DNA of 64,000 bases from Malaciobacter pacificus (GTDB lineage: Bacteria > Campylobacterota > Campylobacteria > Campylobacterales > Arcobacteraceae). Position 1 is the first letter of the stretch. Each line of letters starts with the position of its first letter. Positions 8,312 to 16,669 of the stretch are shown here, piece by piece. The position numbers were made by a program, and so were the translations under genes. The notes beneath the pieces were generated by a model, which saw only the letters and a program-made list of their open reading frames with translations, was not told the DNA's origin and did no database searches. The stretch covers positions 62,001-126,000 of the forward strand of contig NZ_CP035928.1 in assembly GCF_004214795.1 (NCBI RefSeq). The letters run 5' to 3'.

Positions 8312-10102
8312 ATGTGTGGAATTATAGGAACAAATTTTTTAAGTAACAATTTTAAAAATGCATTAGAGCATATGAATAATAGAGGACCTGATTTTAAAAA
8401 TTCTGTTAAAATTGATAACCAAGAGTTTGGACATACTAGACTCTCTATTATTGATTTAGATGAAGAAGCAAATCAACCAATGATTTTTGATGATATTGTT
8501 TTAGTTTTTAATGGAGAAATTTATAATTATAAGCAACTAATTATTGATGAACAACTAGAGTGTAAAACAAAAAGTGATAGTGAAGTTATAATTAGACTTT
8601 ATCAAAAATATGGAGTTGATTTTTTAAATAAACTAAATGGCATGTTTGCTTTTTGTATTTATGATATTAAAAAAGAGAAATATTTCTTAGCTAGAGATAG
8701 ATATGGTAAAAAACCACTATTTTATTTTTTTAAAGATAATAAGTTTATTTTTTCTTCTTCAATAAAATCAGTATTAAAACTTCTTGATTATAAACCTAAT
8801 TTAAATAAAGTTGCTGTTAATAAATATATGCAATATTTTGTCTCTTATGGAGAAGATACATTTTATCAAGATATTAAAAAGCTTGAATCATCTTCATATA
8901 TGATTTATGAGCCAAATAAAGCTCATGAGCTTTCAATCAAGCGTTACTATAAGATAAACACCTATAAAAGTGTTTTTGATGAAAATCAGGCTTTAAATGA
9001 TATTGAAGAGATTTTAATAAAAAGTGTTGAGTCTAGACTTGTTGGTGATGTTGAAGTTGCTTCACTTTTAAGTGGGGGAATTGATAGTTCATTAATTTCT
9101 GCACTTTATACAAAAATTACAGGCAAAAAGATTAATACATTTTCTGTTGGTTACAATGAGTATAAAAATTATTGTGAATTAGATTATGCAAAAATTACAG
9201 CTAAGTATATTGGCTCAAACCATAATCCAGTTGAAATATCAAAGAAAGATTATATAAATGTCTTTGAAGATAGTTTAGATGCACTTGAAGAACCTCATGG
9301 AGATAGTGCAGCAGTTCCTTTAAATATTTTAACAAAACAGATTCATAATAGTGGAATAAAAACAGTACTTTCTGGTGAAGGTAGTGATGAACTTTTTTTA
9401 GGTTATGATAACTATGCTAAGTTTTTAAAATATTATGAGTTTGAAAAAACACTTTCAAATGAACAAAATGGTTTCTTAAATGAAATTATTGGAGCACTTC
9501 AAAATAATACAAAAGAGAGTGAGTACTTAAGAAGAATCATAAAAAAACAAAATCTTTATAACTCTTTTGGAGAAATATATACTGATATTCAAAGAAAAAG
9601 ACTTTTTAGAAAAGTTCCAACATATAAAAGTGAAAAAGCAAAACAAGATCCAGTTGATTGGATGAGTTATATTGATTTAAAAATTTGGTTAGGAGAATCA
9701 CTTTTATCAAAAGTAGATAGAATCTCTATGCATAATTCTTTGGAAGTGAGAACACCATTTTTAGATTTTAATTTAGTAAATTATATGTTTCACGTGAAAT
9801 CAGATATAAAAGTTGGAAATACAAATAAATATTTATTAAAGAAAATTGCTTCAAAATATATTCCTGATGTGATAATAAACAGAACTAAAAAAGGATTTAA
9901 TTCGCCATTTAATGAATGGTTAAACGAAGAGTTTAAAGATTCTATTTTGGATGTAGTTTTAGAAGTTAATAATGCTACAAATTTATTTAATGATGAGTAC
10001 ATAAAACATATTTATCATTTAGCAAAAGATAGAAAATTCAAACAACATTTATATTCACTTTTTGTTTTTTCATTGTGGTATAAAAAAGAATTTTTATCTT
10101 AA
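8312..10102 (+). CDS. asnB: asparagine synthase (glutamine-hydrolysing)
   Basis: A 596-residue two-domain enzyme. The N-terminal glutaminase domain starts MCGIIG, so Cys2 is the nucleophile, with FNGEIYNY and RDRYGKKPLFY downstream. The C-terminal synthetase domain has the ATP-binding loop LLSGGIDSSLISA (about 252-264) and SGEGSDELFLGYD. It makes asparagine from aspartate, glutamine and ATP in the cytosol. The length is normal for AsnB (590-640). Members of this family also occur in surface-polysaccharide loci, but the neighbours here do not suggest that. A parS-like sequence lies inside the gene at 9786-9801. Confidence 0.92.
   Translation: MCGIIGTNFLSNNFKNALEHMNNRGPDFKNSVKIDNQEFGHTRLSIIDLDEEANQPMIFDDIVLVFNGEIYNYKQLIIDEQLECKTKSDSEVIIRLYQKYGVDFLNKLNGMFAFCIYDIKKEKYFLARDRYGKKPLFYFFKDNKFIFSSSIKSVLKLLDYKPNLNKVAVNKYMQYFVSYGEDTFYQDIKKLESSSYMIYEPNKAHELSIKRYYKINTYKSVFDENQALNDIEEILIKSVESRLVGDVEVASLLSGGIDSSLISALYTKITGKKINTFSVGYNEYKNYCELDYAKITAKYIGSNHNPVEISKKDYINVFEDSLDALEEPHGDSAAVPLNILTKQIHNSGIKTVLSGEGSDELFLGYDNYAKFLKYYEFEKTLSNEQNGFLNEIIGALQNNTKESEYLRRIIKKQNLYNSFGEIYTDIQRKRLFRKVPTYKSEKAKQDPVDWMSYIDLKIWLGESLLSKVDRISMHNSLEVRTPFLDFNLVNYMFHVKSDIKVGNTNKYLLKKIASKYIPDVIINRTKKGFNSPFNEWLNEEFKDSILDVVLEVNNATNLFNDEYIKHIYHLAKDRKFKQHLYSLFVFSLWYKKEFLS
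9786..9801. other. parS-like site 1 (inside asnB)
   Basis: TGTTTCACGTGAAATC matches the widely conserved ParB-binding consensus TGTTTCACGTGAAACA at 14 of 16 positions, including the central TTTCACGTGAAA palindrome. It is one of four such sites in 7.2 kb. Confidence 0.6.
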
Positions 10103-10110
10103 GATAAAAA
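10091..10110 (+). terminator. terminator overlapping the asnB stop codon
   Basis: A 20-bp perfect palindrome, TTTTTATCTTAAGATAAAAA, spans the stop codon TAA at 10100-10102. Acting as a hairpin it would end the AEC-asnB transcript. The loop would be very tight, so efficiency is uncertain. Confidence 0.45.
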
Positions 10111-10163
10111 ATTGTAAAATCAAAAAATTTGAATTAATATAAATTTTTAAGAAAAGAGAAAAT

Positions 10164-10466
10164 ATGACTATTTTAATTCCTGTAGACTCTAAAGATAGAG
10201 ATCAATGTATTATAAGTTCAATTGAAGAGAATAAAGCATGGGCTTTTGTTACTTTAGATGAAGGTAAAATTGCTAAAGTGGAGTTTTTTGATAGAAGAGA
10301 AGATATATCATGTTGGATTGATACAGTTGTTGTAATTAATGAGCTTGAATATGTTTGGCCTTTTATGGATGAAGGTATAGTAGCTCTAATTGCACCAACG
10401 CAAAAAAGTATTGATGAAATTGTAGAAGCTTTTTTATTTAAAGACTTACACGACTTTGCTGTTTAA
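10164..10466 (+). CDS. conserved hypothetical protein, possibly NifX/NafY-like fold
   Basis: A 100-residue soluble protein beginning MTILIPVDSKDRDQCIISS and ending FLFKDLHDFAV. It is acidic, with no signal peptide and a single Cys pair too far apart for an obvious metal site. The alternating strand/helix pattern and the opening IPVDS resemble the dinitrogenase iron-molybdenum cofactor (NifX) domain, but the match is weak and no nif genes are in the window. Its stop overlaps the bluB start by one base (TAATG), so it is translationally coupled to bluB and may act with it. Confidence 0.6.
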   Translation: MTILIPVDSKDRDQCIISSIEENKAWAFVTLDEGKIAKVEFFDRREDISCWIDTVVVINELEYVWPFMDEGIVALIAPTQKSIDEIVEAFLFKDLHDFAV

Positions 10467-11086
10467 TGAAATTTACTCAAAAAGATGTTAACACACTAAC
10501 AAAAATTATTACCTCTAGAAGAGATGTTAGAGGTAATAACTTCATAAAAAAGAAAATATCAAAAAAGAAACTTAATAAAATTTTAGAAGCTGGTATAACA
10601 GCACCTTCAGTTGGTTATTCTCAACCTTGGAGATTTGTAATAGCTGATGATAAAAAAAGAAATGAAGTTTATAATCACTTTACAGATGTTTTTAATAAAA
10701 GTAAAGAGAAGTTCAAAGATAGACCAATCTATAATAAATTAAAACTTGAGGGAATTTTAGAATCTGATATTAATATTGCTGTGTATTATAAAGAAAGTGA
10801 TGAAGAAGTTTTAGGTCAAACTTATATGAAAAGAAGTGGTGAATACTCTGTAGTTTGTGCAATATTAAATATGTGGCATATGGCTAGAGCTTTGAACATT
10901 GGGATGGGTTGGGTATCAATTTTAAAACCAAAAAAGATAAATAAAATTCTAAATATTGATAAAAATGAGTATAAGTTTATTGCTTACTTATGTTTTGGTT
11001 ATACTAAAAAGTTTCACGTGGAACCAGAACTAAAAATATTGAAATGGAATAAAAAGAAAAAACTACAAGAGTGTTTGCTTACTTAA
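10466..11086 (+). CDS. bluB: 5,6-dimethylbenzimidazole synthase (BluB), nitroreductase family
   Basis: A 206-residue flavoenzyme of the BluB branch. It opens with RRDVRGN, then APSVGYSQPWRFV, and later GMGWVSILKP and KFIAYLCFGY; these BluB motifs distinguish it from ordinary nitroreductases. BluB cleaves reduced FMN with oxygen to make 5,6-dimethylbenzimidazole, the lower ligand of vitamin B12. The start ATG overlaps the previous stop codon. No other cobalamin gene or cobalamin riboswitch was recognised nearby. A parS-like site lies within the gene at 11010-11025. Confidence 0.85.
   Translation: MKFTQKDVNTLTKIITSRRDVRGNNFIKKKISKKKLNKILEAGITAPSVGYSQPWRFVIADDKKRNEVYNHFTDVFNKSKEKFKDRPIYNKLKLEGILESDINIAVYYKESDEEVLGQTYMKRSGEYSVVCAILNMWHMARALNIGMGWVSILKPKKINKILNIDKNEYKFIAYLCFGYTKKFHVEPELKILKWNKKKKLQECLLT
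11010..11025. other. parS-like site 2 (inside bluB)
   Basis: AGTTTCACGTGGAACC matches the parS consensus at 13 of 16 positions and keeps the GTTTCACGTG half intact. It is the weakest of the four sites in this stretch. Confidence 0.45.
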
Positions 11087-11109
11087 GAACTATTACACAC
11101 TGAATAATA

Positions 11110-11115
11110 TATAAT
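11110..11115 (+). promoter_or_regulatory. putative -10 box of the TRAP binding-protein gene
   Basis: TATAAT lies 26 bp before the ATG and is followed by a good ribosome binding site, AGGAG at 11131-11135. This supports an independent promoter for the periplasmic binding protein. Confidence 0.5.
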
Positions 11116-11140
11116 CTAGAAAATTTTCTTAGGAGAGTAT

Positions 11141-12205
11141 ATGAAAAAAATCATTGCTAGATTATGTATTGCTTCTATTGCAATTACACTAACTACTTCA
11201 CTTTATGCAAAAGATAAAGTATATAAATTAAAAATGGCTACAACATGGGGACCAACTTTATCTCCTTTAATTGATGCTGCAAATAATATGGCAGATATGG
11301 CTAAAACTATGTCTAATGGAAGATTGATTATTGATGTACATACATCAAATAAACATAAAGCTCCTTTAGGCATTTTAGATATGGTTAAGGGTGGTCAATA
11401 TGATATGGGGCACTCAGCATCATATTATTGGAAAGGTAAAGATATAAACACTTTACCATTTACTTCAATGCCTTTTGGTTTAACTAGTCCAGAACAGTAT
11501 GCATGGTTTTATTATGGTGGTGGTTTAGAACTTATGAATAAAGTATATGATAAACATAATGTATTATCATTTCCAGGTGGAAGTACTGGTGTTCAAATGG
11601 GTGGATGGTTTAGAAAAGAGATTAACTCACTAGAAGATTTAAAAGGTCTTAAGATGAGAATCCCAGGATTTGCAGGTGAGATTATGGCAAAACTTGGAGT
11701 ACAAGTAACAAATATCGCACCAGGGGAATTATATACAGCTTTAGATAGAAATTCAATTGATGCACTTGAATGGGTTGGTCCATCAATGGATATTAAAATG
11801 GGATTTCATAAAATTGCTCCATATTACTATACAGGTTGGCATGAACCTGCATCAGAAATGCATTTTATTATAAATAAAAGAAAGTTTAAAAAACTACCTA
11901 AAGATTTACAAGATATTATGATAAAAGCTATTAGACTTAGTGCATATGATATGTATATTCAAAATTATGATATGAATGCTACAGCATGGCAAGATATGAA
12001 AAAAGAGTATCCAAATATTAAGGTTAAAACTTTACCAAAAGAAGTTATGGATGCTATGAAAAAAGCTAATAAAGAGTTAAGAGATGAAATGTCTGCTAAA
12101 TCACCTTTATTAAAAGAGGTATTAGATTCACAAGATAATTATATGTTAAAAGTTAGAGAGTGGACTAAGATGTCTGATTATTTATATTTAAAAGATAATT
12201 TATAA
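11141..12205 (+). CDS. TRAP transporter substrate-binding protein (DctP/TakP family), orphan
   Basis: A 354-residue periplasmic protein. It has a signal peptide (residues 1-23, ending SLYA before KDK) and the DctP domain: KLKMATTWGP, then LKGLKMRIPG with the carboxylate-binding arginine, then LDRNSIDALEWVGPSMD. The tryptophan/glycine-rich pattern is closest to the TakP-type binding proteins for 2-oxo or hydroxy acids. It would deliver substrate to DctQ/DctM membrane proteins, but neither is adjacent. It has its own promoter and a shared terminator, so it is a single-gene unit. The substrate is inferred. Confidence 0.9.
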   Translation: MKKIIARLCIASIAITLTTSLYAKDKVYKLKMATTWGPTLSPLIDAANNMADMAKTMSNGRLIIDVHTSNKHKAPLGILDMVKGGQYDMGHSASYYWKGKDINTLPFTSMPFGLTSPEQYAWFYYGGGLELMNKVYDKHNVLSFPGGSTGVQMGGWFRKEINSLEDLKGLKMRIPGFAGEIMAKLGVQVTNIAPGELYTALDRNSIDALEWVGPSMDIKMGFHKIAPYYYTGWHEPASEMHFIINKRKFKKLPKDLQDIMIKAIRLSAYDMYIQNYDMNATAWQDMKKEYPNIKVKTLPKEVMDAMKKANKELRDEMSAKSPLLKEVLDSQDNYMLKVREWTKMSDYLYLKDNL

Positions 12206-12230
12206 GATTAAGAGTTTTAGCTCTTAATCT
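12205..12230. terminator. bidirectional terminator between convergent genes
   Basis: A 10-bp perfect stem, AGATTAAGAG / CTCTTAATCT, with a 6-nt loop TTTTAG. It lies between the stop of the TRAP binding protein (plus) and the stop of the Phd-like gene (minus), and can serve both. Confidence 0.7.
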
Positions 12231-12238
12231 AAACAAAT

Positions 12239-12643
12239 CTATTCCCAAAAATCTTTTAGTTGCTCTTTTTTTTCTTCATTTGATAACTGTATTTTTTCAC
12301 TAGTATTAAAATCTAATTTTTCAATTTCTGCTAATGCTTTTTCTAAATCTTTATTATCGATTTCATCTTTTGTTTCATGTGAAACATCTTGTGTTAGTTT
12401 TTCATTTGTTGTTTTTTTCTTTTTGTTATCATTAATATCAACTAATTCTTTCAATTCAAGATATTCTGTAATTAACTCTTCATATTTTGTAAAATCCATT
12501 AACATAAAGCTTGGTTTACCATCTCTTAAAATGATTGCTTTTTCAATTTCTTTATTATTAATTTTATCAAATACCATTTTACTTTTTCTTATTAAGTCTG
12601 TAGATGAAAACATCTCTTTTGAAGTATATTGTAATAATGACAT
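12239..12643 (-). CDS. Phd/YefM-like antitoxin-fold protein, no toxin partner seen
   Basis: A 134-residue protein. Residues 1-65 (YTSKEMFSSTDLIRKSKMVF, then KAIILRDGKPSFMLMDFTKY) resemble the DNA-binding domain of Phd/YefM antitoxins. The remaining half is highly charged (K/E/D) and probably disordered, as in antitoxin tails. The ribosome binding site AGGAG and an upstream TATAAT in the minus-strand sense suggest its own promoter. No RelE/Doc/Fic-like ORF is next to it, so it may be a stand-alone transcriptional regulator. A parS-like site is embedded at 12371-12386. Confidence 0.6.
   Translation of the reverse strand: MSLLQYTSKEMFSSTDLIRKSKMVFDKINNKEIEKAIILRDGKPSFMLMDFTKYEELITEYLELKELVDINDNKKKKTTNEKLTQDVSHETKDEIDNKDLEKALAEIEKLDFNTSEKIQLSNEEKKEQLKDFWE
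12371..12386. other. parS-like site 3 (inside Phd-like gene)
   Basis: TGTTTCATGTGAAACA matches the parS consensus at 15 of 16 positions, with only C to T in the centre. It is one of the two strongest copies in the window. Confidence 0.7.
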
Positions 12644-12735
12644 TCCAACTCCTATACGTATTGTAGTTTGTATTTATTATAGTAAATTTTTTTAATTTTG
12701 TATAGACTAAGTAGTTTTAATTAAGTAAAAAATTT

Positions 12736-12769
12736 AATAATATTACACCTTTTAAGTTGTAATATTATT
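12736..12769 (-). terminator. terminator after the phoH gene
   Basis: A 12-bp perfect stem (AATAATATTACA / TGTAATATTATT) with a 10-nt loop, 5 bp beyond the phoH stop codon on the minus strand. It closes the long rsmA-to-phoH minus-strand gene run. Confidence 0.6.
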
Positions 12770-12773
12770 ATAA

Positions 12774-14171
12774 TTATTTAGAGAATATTTTTTCTGCCCA
12801 TTCTGTTATAGGGCCTCTTAAGACTTTTTGTAGTTTTATCGCATAGTTATTAACAAGTTCACTTTTTTCTTGTGTAGATTTTAGCAAAGTTGTAAGAGCA
12901 TTTGTGTATTTATTCACATAGAAGTTATCTATTTGCTTATTTGAACCTAATATCACAACCTTACAAGTATTGTCTATTCTTGATAAAACCATTTGCATTG
13001 TTTTATTTGACATATTTTGCGCTTCATCAATAATAATAAATGCATTAGATAGAGTTCTTCCTCTCATCTCCCCTACCCACATAGTTTCAATTGAGTAGTT
13101 TTTAATTAGGTCATCTATTCTTGCTGTAACCTCTGCATCATCAAGTTCTTGAGTGTATTCATTTTTTTTAGTTTTTTTCTTTTTATAATCACTTCTTATT
13201 ATATAATCTAAACTATCCATAAGTGGATGATTATAAATTGCAAACTTCTCTTCTAGTCCTGGTAAATATCCTACATCTTCACCCTTATCCAATGATTCTA
13301 TAGAATTTCTAATATAAATTATTCTTTGGAAGTGTTTTTGCCTTACTAACTTTAAAGCACCACTTAAAGCTAGCAAAGTTTTACCTGAACCTGCTTTTGC
13401 TTCAATTATTAAAACATTAAAGAAGTGAGATAAAATTGCATTTGAAAAAAATAATTGTTCTTTATTTAAAGGAGTTATGATTTGATTTCTAATTTCACCC
13501 TCATCTAGAAGTATCACTCTATTGTTTTGAATAGTTGCAAGTATAACTTGATCTGAACCTTTAACTTTAAAACAATAGTTATAGTTATACGGTTTATAAT
13601 CTTCATCAAAATCACTTATTAAAGCATTATCTAAAAACTCTGTATCTTCAAAGTTTATTATGATTTCTTTAATAAATTCATAGTTAAAATCTTCCTTGTT
13701 TCCTACTAATGCATCTGTTTTTATATCAAGTGATATTGCCCTTGTTCTAGCCATAATATCAAGGGATAAGAACTCAATTTGTGTATTATAATATCTATTA
13801 GCAAAACTAGCTATTTCAAGTATCTTTCTATCATTAATTATATTAATTGAAACATTTTTTATATTAACATCATAATACTCTTTTGAAATAATATCAATAG
13901 TTGCATCAGCTTTTTCATTTATTTTAAGTCTTATGATCTTATAATCATCTTGTTTTTTTGATTCAACTATATCTGCGCTTTCTAAAATTCTAGCAAATTC
14001 TCTAGCTTGAAAATTAATTTCATCAAATCCACTTTTCTTACTATCAATTTCATCTAAAACTGTTTCAGGAAGTATGATTAGGTTTTTTGAGTCTTGAGCT
14101 AATTTAAATATATTAGAGGCATCTTCTAACATAATATTTGTGTCTAGTACATAATATTTTTCGAAATTCAT
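12774..14171 (-). CDS. PIN domain / PhoH-family ATPase fusion (PhoH2-like)
   Basis: A 465-residue protein with two domains. Residues 1-150 form a PIN nuclease domain with the acidic motif VLDTNIML at the start. The C-terminal PhoH domain has Walker A EAKAGSGKTLLAL (about 255-267) and a Walker B-like IIIDEAQNMS (about 376). PIN-PhoH (PhoH2) proteins are RNA helicase/nucleases in the families studied. The gene starts exactly where hemJ ends (shared base) and is the last gene of the minus-strand run, followed by a hairpin. Confidence 0.88.
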   Translation of the reverse strand: MNFEKYYVLDTNIMLEDASNIFKLAQDSKNLIILPETVLDEIDSKKSGFDEINFQAREFARILESADIVESKKQDDYKIIRLKINEKADATIDIISKEYYDVNIKNVSINIINDRKILEIASFANRYYNTQIEFLSLDIMARTRAISLDIKTDALVGNKEDFNYEFIKEIIINFEDTEFLDNALISDFDEDYKPYNYNYCFKVKGSDQVILATIQNNRVILLDEGEIRNQIITPLNKEQLFFSNAILSHFFNVLIIEAKAGSGKTLLALSGALKLVRQKHFQRIIYIRNSIESLDKGEDVGYLPGLEEKFAIYNHPLMDSLDYIIRSDYKKKKTKKNEYTQELDDAEVTARIDDLIKNYSIETMWVGEMRGRTLSNAFIIIDEAQNMSNKTMQMVLSRIDNTCKVVILGSNKQIDNFYVNKYTNALTTLLKSTQEKSELVNNYAIKLQKVLRGPITEWAEKIFSK

Positions 14172-14695
14172 TATTTTGCTTCTTTTGGTTTTTGATTAAA
14201 TACTTTATAAACTATAAATGCTCCAATTACTAAAGTAATTATTGTAAATAGAATTGAAAATGTTTTTGTGATAACATATCCAACAATCAACAATGCTAAA
14301 ATAGTTGGTACTTCATTATAGGCTCTAAAAAAATTACCAGATTTTTTATAGTTCTCTATCTCTAATTCTTTTCTATATTTTTCCAAACTAAATGAGTAAA
14401 TTATTAAAAAAAATACTACTAAAAGTTTAGCATGCATCCAACCACCAGTTTCCCCAGATAGTAAATATGGATTTAAATATAGCATCACAGCACCACTTAT
14501 AATTGTTGCCCACATAGCAGGTGCACCAATATATTTGTAGATTTTAAACTCTTGAATTTTTACAACATCAACAAAATCTTTTTTATTTTTATTCTCTACA
14601 TGATATACATAAAGTCTCGGTAGATAAAAGAGCATTGCCATCCATGACATAACTGCCATAATGTGAAAAGTAAGTATCCATGTGTAGTATTCCAC
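14171..14695 (-). CDS. hemJ: HemJ-type protoporphyrinogen IX oxidase
   Basis: A 174-residue membrane protein with about four helices. The first contains the conserved heme-ligand-type histidine in LTFHIMAVMSWMAMLFYLPR, the HemJ signature. It is followed by the usual GGWMHAKLLVVFFL in the third helix. HemJ oxidises protoporphyrinogen IX to protoporphyrin IX in the inner membrane for heme synthesis and is the usual form in Campylobacterota. It shares single-base boundaries with both neighbours, so translation is coupled. Confidence 0.85.
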   Translation of the reverse strand: MEYYTWILTFHIMAVMSWMAMLFYLPRLYVYHVENKNKKDFVDVVKIQEFKIYKYIGAPAMWATIISGAVMLYLNPYLLSGETGGWMHAKLLVVFFLIIYSFSLEKYRKELEIENYKKSGNFFRAYNEVPTILALLIVGYVITKTFSILFTIITLVIGAFIVYKVFNQKPKEAK

Positions 14696-15882
14696 TAATT
14701 GTCCTTATTTTTTATTTTATGAACCCAATCATTTAATGTCTTTTCAAAACCAATATTTGAAGTTTCATAAAACTCTAGATTCTCTTTTAAATATTCTTGT
14801 TCAACATAACCACCAAAATCATGGGGATATAGATATCCAACGTGTTGAGCGTCTAAATGTTTAGGTATCTCTAATATTTTACCACTTTTAACTTCACTAA
14901 TGGCTTTATTAATTGCCATATAAGCGCTATTTGATTTTGGACTTGATGCAAGATAAATCACACATTGTCCCAAGATTATTCTTGATTCTGGATATCCTAT
15001 TTTATTACATGCATGCATAGTACTAACAGCTAGATTTATTGCATTTGGATTAGCATTACCAATATCTTCACTTGCAAAAATTACAAGTCTTCTTGTAATA
15101 AAATCAACACTTTCTCCACCATTTATCAATCTTGCAAGATAATAAAGTGCAGCATTTATATCTGAACCTCTAAGAGATTTTATAAGGGCACTTGATAAAT
15201 CATAATGAGTATCTGAAGAAGAGACTCCATCCCCTATTACATTCTCTCTTAACTCTTTTAATAAATCAATTGTTATTTCATTTGATACTTTATATACAAA
15301 ATTTAAAAGTGTTAACATCGCTCTAGCATCACCTGAGCTTGAAATAATCAAGTACTCTTTAGCATTTGATTTAATTTTTATATTTATATCAATTAAAACT
15401 ATATTTAATATTTGTTCCATCTCTTTTTTAGTAAAAGCTTTAAATTCATAAAGAAAAGATCTTGAACGTATTGCATTTGTTAATGTAAAAAATGGATTTT
15501 CAGTGCTTGCTCCTATAATTATTGCATCATAGTTTTCCATAATAGGCAATAGTACTTCTTGTTGATTTTTTGATAGTCTATGTACTTCATCTATAAAAAT
15601 TAAAGGTTTAATTAAAGCATTTTTATATCTATCAAATACTTTACGTAAATCTTCTACTTTTATTGATGTTGCATTAAAATAGTAGTAATCAGTTCCTATC
15701 TCTTTTGCAATAATTTTTGCTAGTGTTGTTTTACCAGTTCCAGGTTTTCCATAGAAAAATAAATGGGGGATATCTTTTTGTTTTATGAGTTTATATAAGG
15801 CTTTGTCTTTTGAAATTATGTGAGATTGACCAACAAAAGTTTCTAAACTTGTTGGTCTATATTTATTAGCTAAGTCCTGCAT
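14695..15882 (-). CDS. rarA: replication-associated recombination protein A (RarA/MgsA)
   Basis: A 395-residue AAA+ ATPase. It opens with LANKYRPTSLETFVGQSHI and has Walker A GKPGTGKTT (45-53), Walker B LIFIDEVHRL (94-103), sensor 1 GASTENPFF, and a C-terminal MgsA domain (HYDLSSALIKSLRGSD onwards). It acts at stalled replication forks and is related to clamp-loader ATPases. The start overlaps rluB by 17 bp. Length and motifs are normal. Confidence 0.93.
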   Translation of the reverse strand: MQDLANKYRPTSLETFVGQSHIISKDKALYKLIKQKDIPHLFFYGKPGTGKTTLAKIIAKEIGTDYYYFNATSIKVEDLRKVFDRYKNALIKPLIFIDEVHRLSKNQQEVLLPIMENYDAIIIGASTENPFFTLTNAIRSRSFLYEFKAFTKKEMEQILNIVLIDINIKIKSNAKEYLIISSSGDARAMLTLLNFVYKVSNEITIDLLKELRENVIGDGVSSSDTHYDLSSALIKSLRGSDINAALYYLARLINGGESVDFITRRLVIFASEDIGNANPNAINLAVSTMHACNKIGYPESRIILGQCVIYLASSPKSNSAYMAINKAISEVKSGKILEIPKHLDAQHVGYLYPHDFGGYVEQEYLKENLEFYETSNIGFEKTLNDWVHKIKNKDN

Positions 15883-16669
15883 TTTCTTCGTTCATAAATA
15901 TTCTAAGATTTTTATACTCTTCTCTTGTTAAGAATCTTGACTTTCCAGTTGGAAGGTTATTTAATGAAATTCCTCCAAATTCTAATCTTTTTAAATCCAT
16001 AACATCTAAGTTAAAGTGTGCAAAGAATCTTCTTAGTTCCCTATTCTTACCTTCATTAATCACTACTTTAACTCTAGAAAAGTTTTGTTCATTTCTTTGA
16101 ATATCATATGCTAAAAATGGAGCAAAAGTCATTCCTTTTATTTTACTATCTTTATGACCTCCACTTGAAGCATCTTCAAGTACTAAACCATTTTGCATAG
16201 CCTCTTCTACTTTTTTAGATATAAAACCATTTACTTTGATTTTATATACTCTTTCTAAATCTGAGTGAACAACAGTGTTTAAAATGTCAACAGAGTCTGT
16301 TAAAAGCAATAAACCCTCTGATGCATAGTCAAGTCTACCTATTGGTAAAAAGTGCTTATATTTGCTTCCTAGAGAGTCAAAAATAGTTTTTCTACCTTGA
16401 GGGTCACTCTTAGATACAATTTCTCCTTTAGGTTTGTTATATACTATAACTGTAGCAATTCTATTTTTATCTTCTTTTATAACTCTTTTACCAACTAAAA
16501 CCTTATCATTATTTGAAACTTTAGTAGCAAGATTTGTAACAGGTTTACCATTTACTGTAACTCTACCCTCTTCTATAAGTTTGTCAGCTTCTCTTCTTGA
16601 GTATCCACTATTGTGTGAAATGAATTTATTAAGTCTAACTAATTCATTTTGTATTTTATTGTTTTTCAT
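15866..16669 (-). CDS. rluB: 23S rRNA pseudouridine synthase (RluB/RsuA family)
   Basis: A 267-residue enzyme. An S4 RNA-binding domain (LNKFISHNSGYSRREADKLI, about residues 13-32) is followed by an RsuA-type catalytic domain with the active-site aspartate in GRLDYASEGLLLLTD (Asp114). NEGKNRELRRFFAHF near the C-terminus is the second conserved motif. It isomerises a uridine in the large-subunit rRNA; RluB is preferred over RluE/RluF because it carries the S4 domain and has this length. It abuts the upstream sugar-phosphate isomerase gene without a gap. Confidence 0.88.
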   Translation of the reverse strand: MKNNKIQNELVRLNKFISHNSGYSRREADKLIEEGRVTVNGKPVTNLATKVSNNDKVLVGKRVIKEDKNRIATVIVYNKPKGEIVSKSDPQGRKTIFDSLGSKYKHFLPIGRLDYASEGLLLLTDSVDILNTVVHSDLERVYKIKVNGFISKKVEEAMQNGLVLEDASSGGHKDSKIKGMTFAPFLAYDIQRNEQNFSRVKVVINEGKNRELRRFFAHFNLDVMDLKRLEFGGISLNNLPTGKSRFLTREEYKNLRIFMNEENAGLS

